Positions 46,251 through 55,449 of a stretch of 64,000 nucleotides of DNA are shown one piece after another. The DNA is taken from NCBI GenBank assembly GCA_026214975.1, contig CM047806.1, positions 101,200,239 through 101,264,238 of the forward strand, read 5' to 3'. This DNA is from Gentiana macrophylla. Its lineage: Eukaryota > Streptophyta > Magnoliopsida > Gentianales > Gentianaceae. A program made the translations under genes and the position numbers. Each line of letters opens with the position of its first letter. Position 1 is the stretch's first letter. The notes under the pieces were generated by a model. The model did no database searches. It had not been told where the DNA came from and was given only the letters and a program-made list of their open reading frames with translations.

Positions 46251-46808
46251 ATGGATTACGGAGTTCTACCACAGGAGTTTCCTTTCATTAGTAGGATCCC
46301 ACTTATCACTCTAGGTGACGGACCCGGAGGGACTATCATTTTGGACGTAGACTTTGATATTAGTACCCGCATCAGGACCGTTACATATGTTCTCATTGTA
46401 CCCCGATCTTCGGGAGGTGGAGATTTTAGCTTAGAGGACCTGCAGGAGACTTTAGGACGACCGTATACAATCCTCAATGATCCGATGTCGATCGACTTGG
46501 CGCTAGTCTTTGCGCAAGTCGAGCATTTCAAGGAGTAGATGTTCTTTGGCGAGGATCGGGCTCTACAGACGCAGTATGATTTTCCTCCCGCTATTGACAT
46601 GCTCCGCCGCCGATCCGGATTGTGGATTGGGCGGAGATTTACGATGACTAGCGTCGTTAGGCCGTTTCGTCGAGCAAACGACGTTAAACAAAAGCGCTCG
46701 GTGGGAGGCAACCCACTATTTTCTAGTGTTTTATGTTTTGTTCTAGTTTTCTTTTGTATTATGGAGGTTTTATTTAGTTATAATGAGAAAATGCAAGTTG
46801 GAATTTGA
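46251..46808 (+). pseudogene. Small unknown ORF with in-frame amber codon
   Basis: Starts MDYGVLPQEFPFISRIPLIT at 46251, lies between the two copies of the post-pol motif, and reaches a TAG at 46536-46538 followed at once, in the same frame, by ATG and a further open stretch (MFFGEDRALQTQYDFPPAID) to 46808. The second part runs through motif copy 2 (RANDVKQKR), so the real end may be near 46690. No family recognised. It could be an accessory protein of the element or a fragment of a longer lost ORF. Confidence 0.45.
46671..46716 (+). promoter_or_regulatory. Conserved post-pol motif, copy 2 (outer element)
   Basis: CGAGCAAACGACGTTAAACA, then AAAGCGCTCG and GTGGGAGGCAACCCAC, a perfect 5-bp stem with loop AGGCAA (46701-46716). 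Confidence 0.6.
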
Positions 46809-46844
46809 ATTTAATGGAAATTATATAGTGTTGCTTATTTTCTG

Positions 46845-47109
46845 CATTGGACGTCCGTCCATAGTTATGGACGCCCGTCTGGGTTGATTTTCTTTGCGAA
46901 CGCTCGTCCCGTCCGTCCTTTGAAAATATTGGACGAGCGTCCAAATTTCTTGGACGCCCGTCTGCGAGATTCCCTCCAACTCTGTTCTAAATTTGAAAAC
47001 CTGGACGAAAGCCCTGGATATCTCGGATGCCCGCCCAGCTTCATACTTTAACCCGGGCTTGAACGCCCGTCCCGCCTCGACGCCTGCTCGAGACTGCGGC
47101 CTATAAATA
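46845..47109 (+). promoter_or_regulatory. Putative internal promoter for ORF3
   Basis: A cluster of GGACG palindromic words (GGACGTCCGTCC, GGACGCCCGTC, GGACGAGCGTCC and others, 46850-47080) is followed by TATAAATA at 47102-47109 in CCTATAAATACC. The LTR promoter has the same layout (cluster, then TATA) but different flanking sequence. It would give an ORF3 transcript starting near 47135. This is inferred from sequence only. Confidence 0.55.
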
Positions 47110-47403
47110 CCACGCCTGATTTCATTCACATCAGAATTTTCAAAAGAGCCAACCCGACTTTTCGGCCCCCCTTTGCCCTGAATTCTTTGTTTCTACACCA
47201 AATTGGGCGATTCAAAGTCCTACAAATAGCTCCCAATCCCTTCTCTTTGATTCTTCAAACGAAATCCCCCAACAAACAACCGTTAATTCGATCCAGTGAT
47301 CTAGCTAGTGCTGTTTTCTTTGGAGAAAAATCCAATTTTTGTGTTCGATTTGGCACTGTTAGGACTTCTCATCATCATCCTCATCATCCCTTCAACGTAC
47401 TTG

Positions 47404-47680
47404 GTAAGATTCTATAAGCTTTTCTTAGATTATTGCACGTTTTTCTGAGTTCGATCTTCGAGTCGACTCTTTTTACTTGAAATTCACCTTATTGGCTTTT
47501 TCTTTTTGTTTTGTTTTTCTTTCTGCCTTTGTTGGTGATCTGGGATGGTATTGGATGATAATGGGTGGATTGCATTGTGGTTTTGATGTTGGTTTGGTGT
47601 TGAATTGGTTGGGAAATCCTGTTTGGACGATAAACGGGTGGTTTTGTTTGAATTTGGGTTTGGGATTGTTGATTGTGTAG
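47404..47680 (+). other. Possible intron in the ORF3 leader
   Basis: Donor TTG/GTAAGAT at 47404 and acceptor TTGTGTAG ending at 47680, 12 bp before the ORF3 ATG; T-rich in between. If real, the spliced leader would be about 280 nt. Splice calls by eye are weak. Confidence 0.35.
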
Positions 47681-47692
47681 CCCTAGTTTACA

Positions 47693-49246
47693 ATGGTGCG
47701 TAAAGCGGTACAGAAACGGCATGGTAAGGGGGTTGCCAATGAACCTCCTAAGAAGAAAAAGGTTGTAGACCCCGCATTAGTCAATCCGAACCGAGGCATC
47801 CATATTGGTGAACGTCAAAATCCTCCTAGAGGTCAATCCAGGGTTCCTTTACGAGATGAGTCTGAGTCTGGGTCAGACACTGATGATGATGTACCCCTAG
47901 TGAGACTACCTAGGGTTGAAGGGAGTGGAGACACACCTAGGTTTAGAGCTGAGCAAGCCGAGGAAGCAACTGAGGGGGCTGAGCCGGTTAGACAGAATGT
48001 GAGACCTCCTATCCCTATCCCCTTGGCTCGTAGGTTCATAAATCCTAAGGCTTTCGAGGTGTACAATAAGCACTATGTTACGAGGATGATGTTAATAGAG
48101 CGAGCCGTCCTTGAGACCAAGGTTGATCCCGCTTTTGTTAAAATGCTTACGGATAGAAAGTGGGGAGCATTGATGAGAACTCCGAGGACCCCAGTTAATG
48201 TTACATTAGTCCGAGAGTTTTATGCCAATTGCTCGAAAACGGATTTGGAAGCCGGAGTTGTGATGGTTAGGGGAGTAAAGGTGCCGCTTACGCCTAAGGT
48301 TATAAACGAGAAATACAACTTGGCACCTTTTGAGGGGTTGGACTACAATGAGGCAATAAAGGCCAAGCAGGATGCGGGAGAGGATCCGCTGGAGGATTTA
48401 CGATTGTTGGTGTGCCCGGAGGTGCCGTGGACACTTAGACCGGGTGGAGATAGAAAGGAGCTGGTGACGACAAGTTGGACGGAGGATTGGAAGGTCCAAT
48501 GTCGGTTTATTCAGAACAGGTTGTTACCTAAGAACAACCTGACTCATTTTCACATTGGTGACCTCGGGATGTTATATGCATTGAACTTCAAGCTGAATGT
48601 TGATGTAGGACAAGCAATTTTCGACGAGATAGCCACGAATCAGAAGGTCTATGCTAGGTGTTTGATCCGTCCGCATTTGATCCACAGTCTCTGTCAAGAT
48701 GCTAGGGTTCCCGAGTACAAGACTGATCACAAACCGAAGAATCCAAGGTACTTGCAGCGGGAGAAGGTGAAATCTTCCGTCGATCGAGGTCGAGACAAAG
48801 ACGTGAGCCCGGTTCATCTTCGCACCGCCTCCGGCATCTTCCTTCCGCTTTATCTCCCTCACCGGATGAGGTTGAGTATGGCTAATAGTATACGGAATCG
48901 GATGGAGGATATGAGGACTTCACAGAAAAATATCTTGTCTATTTTACGGTGTATAAGTGAGGGCCGTCCTCCAAGGGATGACAGAGTTTTCAACCCAAGC
49001 ATTATCGATTACGTTTATTCTGACGAGGTTGAGCAAGCCATTGCGGATGTTCTTCACGAATCTGAGTCGTCTTTGGATGAGGAGCAGACTGACTCTCCTA
49101 CGGGTGGAGCACCTCCTGCTGATGATTCTACGGCACCGGGGCAGACCAGATGTTATGTTTCTGATTCTAGCTTATGTATTTTTGATGAGATACTTGTATT
49201 GTCCTGCTACTTTTCATTACTTGATTCATTGTACTTTTCATGTTAG
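47693..49246 (+). CDS. ORF3 protein with putative plant transposon domain (env position)
   Basis: 517 codons, uninterrupted, unlike gag and pol of the same element. Residues 1-25 are basic with an SV40-like nuclear signal (EPPKKKKVV). Residues about 50-95 are acidic and Ser-rich (DESESGSDTDDD). The central region (about 110-330) resembles the family called putative plant transposon protein (Transposase_32): AFEVYNKHYVTRMMLIERAV, LVREFYANCSKTDLEAGVVM, VRGVKVPLTPKVINEKYNLA. The C-terminus is acidic, then hydrophobic (CIFDEILVLSCYFSLLD), possibly beyond the natural end. There is no signal peptide, so despite its place after pol it does not look like an envelope protein. Role unknown; nuclear import of the element is one guess. 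Family call is from memory. Confidence 0.7.
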   Translation: MVRKAVQKRHGKGVANEPPKKKKVVDPALVNPNRGIHIGERQNPPRGQSRVPLRDESESGSDTDDDVPLVRLPRVEGSGDTPRFRAEQAEEATEGAEPVRQNVRPPIPIPLARRFINPKAFEVYNKHYVTRMMLIERAVLETKVDPAFVKMLTDRKWGALMRTPRTPVNVTLVREFYANCSKTDLEAGVVMVRGVKVPLTPKVINEKYNLAPFEGLDYNEAIKAKQDAGEDPLEDLRLLVCPEVPWTLRPGGDRKELVTTSWTEDWKVQCRFIQNRLLPKNNLTHFHIGDLGMLYALNFKLNVDVGQAIFDEIATNQKVYARCLIRPHLIHSLCQDARVPEYKTDHKPKNPRYLQREKVKSSVDRGRDKDVSPVHLRTASGIFLPLYLPHRMRLSMANSIRNRMEDMRTSQKNILSILRCISEGRPPRDDRVFNPSIIDYVYSDEVEQAIADVLHESESSLDEEQTDSPTGGAPPADDSTAPGQTRCYVSDSSLCIFDEILVLSCYFSLLDSLYFSC

Positions 49247-50648
49247 ATACTGTCAGTTCTCGTGGATATATTTTTCACGATGAATCATGTAAGCCCTAAG
49301 GCATTCCGTACTTTCATTTGACTTTAATGCTTTCAATTTTCATTGTATTGAATGCTTCATCTTTTGATATAATTCGATTTTCCTGTATCCTTTCATTATG
49401 GTATAATTTCCCCGTTTTCCCCGAGATTTTTCCGTGTTTGTCAAGTAGTGCAGATTTCTTTCTAGACATTTTGTCGAGGTAACATTTGAGTCATGTTGGA
49501 ACGAGTTTTATACGCCTTCGAGAGCGTTGGCCTTTTCATGCACCAGCCTGACCAACGGCTCGAATATCTACGCAATCAGCTAAGTACTTCATTTCTTTTT
49601 TTTTCACACAACCTGAGGACATGTTGTGGTTTAAGTGTGGGGAGGAATGGTTATGTGTATCGATCATTTGCTTACTTCGCTATGTTTCTATGCAAAATGA
49701 GCTAAATTCAAAATTCTTGTTCTGTCCCGAGTAAGCAATGCATAATCTTTGTTCGGTTTTTATAGTCATTGATGCTATATACTGTATGTCCAGTAAGTTA
49801 GTTGTTTCACCCGATATATATTTTTCACGAGCCATATTGAATGATGAGCTATAATATAAAGCTATACCCCTTTTGATTAGTAATGTTTGATTATCTTATA
49901 ATTCATGTGCTTAGTGCTAATGTACGTATCGTGAGAATTATAATAGTTTGTATTTATAACCAAAGTATGACATACTGTGAATATCTTAGGTTTGAATGTG
50001 ATAAGCGAAACGTAACTACTGTGCTTTGGAAAAGTTGTTTTAAAAGAAAAAGTTGAATAAGTTGTGTGTGTCGAAAGCTGGTCGATGATTGGAGTGAGGT
50101 AGGGTGTATCTCGAATGTCCTATACCACTATGATGACCAAAAGCTCACGACAGTCAGAAGAAGCTGCCTTATGATTTGAGTAAGGTAGGGTATATCTCGA
50201 ATATCCTATTCTGCTATGACAGGGCAATAGCTCATTTTGATGTTCGTTTAAATGTGAAAATAGTTAAATCAACTTATATAAGAAAGTGGTATGAAATGAA
50301 TGAAAGACTTAGTTATCGCATATCTTATCCCCAGTAAAAACCGACAGATATGTTGTAGGGATTATCCTCTGAGTATGTCAGAAAGGTCCTAAATGTATTC
50401 TATCATCCTTTTCAGGATATGTTACGTTTTGTAGGGTGCATGTTATAAGTATCATTCATTTCTAGTTTGAAGGGGGTATTAGCTAGTTTGCTTGAAATTT
50501 TCAAGTTTGGACTTAGTGGAAGTTTGTTATGGCTATGCACACACACCGGGGTGAACCTCTAAGTTATTGAATATGTATTATATTTGCTGAGATGTCTATC
50601 TTTCTTCCGAGCCTTGGTTTTGTCTTGTTTTGCTCGGGACGAGCAAAA
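49247..50648 (+). other. 3' untranslated tail of the outer element
   Basis: No gene. It contains an upstream polypurine-like tract (49631-49645, TTAAGTGTGGGGAGG), a block shared with the inner family (49976-50003, TGTGAATATCTTAGGTTTG), twin hairpins (50100-50122 and 50186-50208) and a second shared block (50311-50371, TATCCCCAGTA and TAGGGATTATCCT). Confidence 0.72.
50100..50208 (+). promoter_or_regulatory. Twin hairpins in the outer tail
   Basis: Arms TAGGGTGT/ATGTCCTA (50100-50122) and TAGGGTAT/ATATCCTA (50186-50208), both with loop ATCTCGA. The start-to-start distance is 86 nt (77 in element A). The first stem relies on G-U pairs; the second is nearly all Watson-Crick. Confidence 0.6.
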
Positions 50649-50665
50649 GCTAAGTGTGGGGGAGT
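50649..50665 (+). promoter_or_regulatory. Polypurine tract of the outer element
   Basis: GCTAAGTGTGGGGGAGT directly before the 3' LTR start. Just upstream GCTCGGGACGAGC is a perfect 5-bp stem with a 3-nt loop. Confidence 0.85.
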
Positions 50666-52231
50666 TGTTAAGGGTGATTTTATATGATTTATATCGTTAT
50701 ATTTTGTAACAATTCTCTCCATATTCGTATAATTCGTATAGAAATTAAGTGTTTAATTGATTTATTGAGCAAATGAGTTTTTAAACCGTTTAATCGCAAA
50801 GTTAGTGGATTTATGGGGTTTTATTGTTGATGTTATTACACTTTGCAATGTTTTAATATCTTGTAGATACACGAAATTGGTTCAAAAGAGGATTAAAAGA
50901 TGTTAAGGATCGGAGTTATATGAAGAAAAAGAGATAGAGATGAAGTTGATTGAAGATAGAGATGGAAAAATCAGATTTGAAGTAACCTGAATGTGCGTTC
51001 AATTCTCCGTCCAGTGGACGGGCGTCCACCTTCTTGGACGGGCGTCCAGGCTGGAATATTGGATTCAGAGTTCTCCCAAAATTGATGGACGAGCGTCTAA
51101 TTTAATGAAGGACGGCGCCTCGATCATGACTCGCCCGATTCAAGATTTCAAGCTAAGTGGACGGGCGTTCACCACTCGAACGAGCGCCCAATCGGCCGAC
51201 ATAGCAGAGACCGCTTTAAAATTCTATATATAGTCAGTGTTATTTTCAACCCTGAGGGATTATTCTTTGAACCCTAAACCTCTTGGGCGCCTAGTCATGA
51301 TTTTATCGCTTTTTACTCAAAGTTTATGCTTTTAAATTTCTAGTTTAGATCAAATACTTTTATGTACTTTTATTCAAGTAATTCGAACTTCAAGAGGATG
51401 CTAAGAGGCTAGACCTCTATTGAACAAGCGCCAGAAGCCATCCGATCAACAATTCAGTTTCGCTTCTCGATTGTCTTGTGAGTTTTTAATTCAAGTCGCT
51501 TTTTATTATGTTTATCATGTTTTTATGCAATTTATATCGAAAGATCTTTGCATGTTGATTGTTTATATTGATGAGAATCATGTTAAACCTTAGATCCCCA
51601 TGATAAAGAATAGATCTTTGATCTAAATAACGAGAGTTATTAAGTTAGATTTCTAGGTTAGAAACTTATAAATTTCACACCTTGGTTAGAAAGTGTTAAT
51701 CTTTAGGATCGAAAGATAGAAGATTAATAGGCAAACTTGTCTAAGAAATTAGGAGTTCTTGGCTAGATGAATCACAACTTGGTTAGAAATCACGAGGTAA
51801 TGGAGATAGAAATTGATTGTTGTAGGATAGGTGGATCAATTGCTTGTTCGTTCGTAAATTATTGATTAAATCACTTGAACTTGAATTGCTTAGTAAATTT
51901 ACAATCTTTATTTCATAATAGATTTAGAATAGATTTAGTTTAGATAATTTTGTTCGCAACCATATCTTCCTGGCTTTAGGTCTCGATCTTCTGTCCAGTT
52001 ATTCTTATTGTTATTTTCGTTTTTCGTTTTAGTTCTTCACTGTTTTGTTTTCGTATCTTTTTAGTAGTAATCGTGACATAGTTAGGTTAGATAATAAAAA
52101 CTAGAGTAAGCAACCCCGATTCCCCGTAAGATCGACCCGGTATCAACCTCTATACTACGATCTCTACACTTAGGGTATACCGGATTTATAAATTTATTAC
52201 TTGTTTATTTTCATTACAAAAATCCGTGACC
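50666..52231 (+). repeat. 3' LTR of the outer gypsy element
   Basis: 1566 bp, TGTTAAGGG to CCGTGACC, then target duplication ATAGC. The last base differs from the 5' LTR (A there). TATA box at 51225-51232; GGACG palindromes at about 50990-51205. It differs from the 5' LTR by scattered substitutions and short indels. Confidence 0.92.
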
Positions 52232-52236
52232 ATAGC

Positions 52237-53150
52237 TTCCCCCCACAAGTTTTGTGACACTCCTGAACTTAACAACATTGAATTCATCATTTCTTTCAAT
52301 GTTCGATTTTTCCTCTCAGCCACTCCGTTTGACTGTGGAGACCAATGTGCATTTATTTCATGTATAATCCCATGTTCAGCACAAAAGTCACTGAGTGGTG
52401 CCAAGTATTCACCACCTCTATCACTTCGGAGTGTTTTGATCGTTTTCCCATGTTGATTTTCAACTTCTTTTGTGAATAGAATAAATTTATCTATCGCTTC
52501 ATATTTTTCCTTTTAACAAGTATACATAGCAATACTTAGTGCAGTCATCGATAAAGGTAATAAAATAATTATTTCCACCTCTCGATTGCACAACTTTAAG
52601 ATCACACACGTCGCTATGTATCAAGTTGAGTGGTTGCGTATTTCTTTCAACATTTTGAAAATGCGCTCTTGTTAATTTTTCTTCAACACAAGTTTCACAC
52701 TTATGTTCCTTATCAATATCGAATTTGGGGATATGTTTTAGATTTATTAATCTACGCAAGAAATCTTAATTAACATAATCTAGTCTACCATGCCATAAGG
52801 AAGGAGACTCAACCAAGTAAGCAGAACCGGAAATATTATTATTAATATTGTTTGGCTTAATAGCCATTACATTCAGCTTCACCATGCCATTACATGCATA
52901 CCCCTTTACCGACATACATACCACTCTTGGTCAAAGTAAACTTGTCGGACTCTAAAACAAGACGGAAGCCATTTTTATTCAGTAGCACTCCAGACACCAG
53001 ATTCTTACGCATATATGGGACATATAGCACATTCTTCAGAGTCAAATGCTTGCCACAAGTCATCTTGAGAATTACTTCACCTTTTCCAGCTATAGCAGAA
53101 GTAGCCGAGTTTCCCATGAATAAAGTCTCATTCTCTTAAGCTGGCTCGAA
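52237..53150 (-). pseudogene. Copia protease end and integrase N-terminal part
   Basis: On the minus strand: protease second half (GNSATSAIAGKGEVIL, then NVLYVPYMRKNLVSG), GAG-pre-integrase zinc region (HKCETCVEEKLTRAHF), integrase core start (LNLIHSDVCDLKVVQSRGG, FITFIDDCTKYCYVYLL) and the block GIIHEINAHWSPQSNGVAER containing the catalytic Glu side. The frame breaks near 52500 and 52760. Cut at 52237 by the outer gypsy element, exactly at its target duplication. Confidence 0.87.
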
Positions 53151-53831
53151 CTTAGTAAACACATCCCTGTTGGAGCACACATGCTTTGTAGTTCCTGTGT
53201 CTACCCACCACTCTCTTGGATTTGAATCCACCATGTTCACCTCTGACACAACAGCACAAAGATCAATATCTTCCATGCCTTGAACAATATTTGCTTCAGA
53301 AACCTTTTCTTTGGCGCAAATTTGTCCATAACTGATTTGTGACCAATCTTGTCACAATTAAAACATTTTCCTTGGAACTTAGGTTTTGATATGCCACCTT
53401 TCAGTCTCAATTTAACTTTTGGTCCCGACTTAGACCCTTTCACAAATTTGTTCTTCTTCTTCGAGCTTTGGCCATGTTCCACCATATTAGCTCTTGGAAA
53501 ATTATTAGAATTGTTTCCTCTTTTATCAGACTTCTTATTGTCATCTTCAATACGAAGCCTAACAACAAAATCTTCCATGTTCATCTCCTTTCGCTTATGC
53601 TTAAGGTAATTCTTGAAATCTTTCCAACCGTTAGGTAATTTTTCAATTACACATGCGACTTGAAAAGTCTCACTAAGCTCCATTTTTTCAGCTTGAATTT
53701 CATGAAGAATCAACTGAAATTCTTCCACCTGTTCCATGAGTGGTCTAGAATCCACCATCTTGTATTCCAAGAACCTGCCAACTACAAATTTCTTTGTACC
53801 TGCATCTTCAGTTCTATATTTCTTATCTAAT
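53151..53831 (-). pseudogene. Copia gag (N-terminus lost) and protease active site
   Basis: The gag frame enters at 53831 in mid-protein (ALDKKYRTEDAGTKKFVV) and runs through RFLEYKMVDSRPLMEQVEE, HKRKEMNMEDFVVRLRIEDD, a Lys-rich part and a zinc knuckle that has lost its last Cys (CFNCDKIGHKSVMDKF). After a short gap comes the protease site WWVDTGTTKHVC (53210-53160), with a stop at about 53137 just after FTKFEPA. The first part of gag and the PBS are missing because the LTR at 53832 is fused to it. Confidence 0.85.
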
Positions 53832-54044
53832 GCATCGTGTATAATGTTGATTTCTTATTCCAACTATACTAAAACAACATCATATAAATATTAACTCTTT
53901 TCCCTCCTTCCAACCAATGTGGGAGAAATAGCTTCTTCTTATTTTTCCTTTCCAGAACCCTTTCCATTCACACACTTAAGCCCAATAGGCCCAATATGGA
54001 CATATCATTTAAAATATTCCATTTTAACCATCAATTTTCCAACA
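53832..54044 (-). repeat. 5' LTR of the copia element, truncated
   Basis: About 213 bp beginning TGTTGGAAAATTGATGG at 54044 on the minus strand and matching 3858-4069. After ACATTATACACGA it is joined directly to mid-gag, so the LTR end, PBS, leader and gag start are deleted. Confidence 0.82.
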
Positions 54045-54049
54045 GGGCT

Positions 54050-55449
54050 TTAAGGAGGAACAAGATTTGGCCCGAAGACGATTTCTGTTTCTGGAAAAGC
54101 TCGTTGAAGCAACAACAGCTTCTTTAATATCTTTATACGTTCTTCTTCATCAACTTCCTCGTTCTCATCTACAAGCATTTTTCCTCCCATTACATGTGCA
54201 CCACATTGCAGAAGAATCTTTGCAAACTTAACTTCGTTTCTTGAAGCAGTGAAATCTTTCATCTTTACCGTTGGAAGTTGGTCGATCCTCAAATCCATAA
54301 TGCTTGCTTCGTCAATGTCATTCACTTGTATCGAATCATTGGCAGCGGCAAACTGCAATAAAAAAAGAAATTCCAACATCTGTTATAAGTACAACTTTTA
54401 CAACCTTAATTCGAACTAAAATCTAGAAGCTTTTAGTCGTCGACATCATCAAATCTTACCCAAATTTCAAATGTATGCAACAATGGAGAGCTTTTCAGTA
54501 TGCAAAGGATCCATGGTATCAGGTCCGGATCCAAGTTGAAATCACAGAGCGAAAAGTATCTCAAATTCAGTTGAAGTGCACTAGGTATACTGCCTGTAGC
54601 CAAATACTATAAAAAGAAAGAATCCATATTCATCAAATATGCAGATAAACTAACTATCACAAAAAGAAAGAATTGCTAGGTATTGATACGGACCTTAAAA
54701 GACAATCCGTCCACCACGAGATCTGATAACCGAGGCAATGCAGCAAGAAGCTTCACCAAACTTACACTCTCATCACAATCTTGAAAAGATTCGGTTTCTT
54801 CAGTTGATGAGAGATATGCGTAATTTATGCCCGAACATATCAAGAAAGGTTTCAGATTCAGATAATCATTGTCATCAAGGGTCAAAGATGCTAGTCTGGG
54901 GGCAGATACGTCAAAATCACGAACCCCGCAACATCTCTCTAAGGTTAAAGATGTAAGTAAAGGTGTTGTAAGGACAACCGAAGGCAAGATGACATCATCC
55001 AGAATTAGACTCTGAATATTGGCTAAACATCCGGCAGTACAGTCGACTGGTTTGATAATGCAACTAGATAGACTCAAGTGGGTCAATTTAGAGGTCAAGA
55101 AAGCAGAACATGGTACTTGGTAATGATTTCCATCAGAGTTTTCAAGGATAAGTTCGAATTTCCTTATCTGTCCAACGTAAAACGATAGTATGCTACTCAC
55201 GATGTTTGTATAGTCAATGTCGGGTTTACAGGGTGATCTATTCCACTCTATATCATCCCAAAAATCCATATCAAGTATCAGTGAGGGATGATTCGCCCAA
55301 ACATATCTCCACTTACTTGATAACACACATGTTCTTGCTGCATCACGGACGGGCAAAAAATCAATAATACATTCTATCACCTTTCTAGGAAGATTTAAGA
55401 TTCTATCCACGTTACGATCCTCCTCAAGAATGTTCTTGGATTCCCCCAT
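54050..55449 (-). CDS. F-box/LRR/FBD protein, three exons
   Basis: Host gene. Exons (minus): 55449-54694, 54606-54460 and 54352-54050. Donors GTCCGT and GTAAGA, acceptors TTATAG and TTGCAG, all in phase 0, give about 401 residues, close to the usual length of At1g13570-like proteins. Residues 16-56 are the F-box (ILNLPRKVIECIIDFLPVRD, SSKWRYVWANHPS); the middle has irregular leucine-rich repeats (LTHLSLSSC, IQSLILDDV, LTSLTLERC, LASLTLDD, LSDLVVDG); the last 90 or so residues are an FBD domain (VKMKDFTASRNEVKFAKILL, RAFPETEIVFG). F-box proteins bind SKP1 and recruit substrates to an SCF ubiquitin ligase; the substrate is unknown. The start at 55449 (MGESKN) is chosen over 55488 because the extra N-terminal residues look like leader. 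The stop is 5 bp from the copia LTR, so the native 3' UTR is displaced. Confidence 0.85.

Larger units (their letters stand above)
6652..52231 (+). mobile_element. Outer Athila-like Ty3/gypsy retrotransposon
   Basis: Complete plus-strand element with both LTRs (6652-8228 and 50666-52231), tRNA-Asp PBS, gag, protease, RT-RNase H, integrase, an extra downstream ORF and a polypurine tract. The target duplication ATAGC flanks it at 6647-6651 and 52232-52236. Without the nested insert at 11737-43062 and one copy of its duplication, the native length is about 14.2 kb, typical of Athila elements. The Athila assignment rests on tRNA-Asp priming, long LTRs, the FMDDFSVFG catalytic block and an extra ORF after pol; a domain-tree comparison would be decisive. 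Confidence 0.9.
3691..54044 (-). mobile_element. Ty1/copia element (Tork/Tnt1-like), split by a gypsy insertion
   Basis: A minus-strand copia element. Its LTR sequence (starting TGTTGGAAAATTG on the minus strand) is at both outer ends, at 4069 and 54044. Reading minus, the 5' half (53831-52237) carries truncated gag, protease and the first part of integrase; the 3' half (6651-4633) carries the rest of integrase, RT and RNase H. Domain order is the copia order (integrase before RT). Between the halves sits a complete gypsy element with its 5-bp duplication ATAGC at 6647-6651 and 52232-52236; removing it makes the integrase reading continuous. Clade placement comes from general resemblance of the LTR start and pol and is moderate. 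Confidence 0.85.

Noticed and set aside
48572..48862. Minus-strand frame within ORF3
   Set aside because: Shadow of the long plus-strand ORF3; no independent signal.
47693..49246. ORF3 as an envelope glycoprotein
   Set aside because: No signal peptide, no clear transmembrane segment before the doubtful C-terminus, and an N-terminal nuclear signal.
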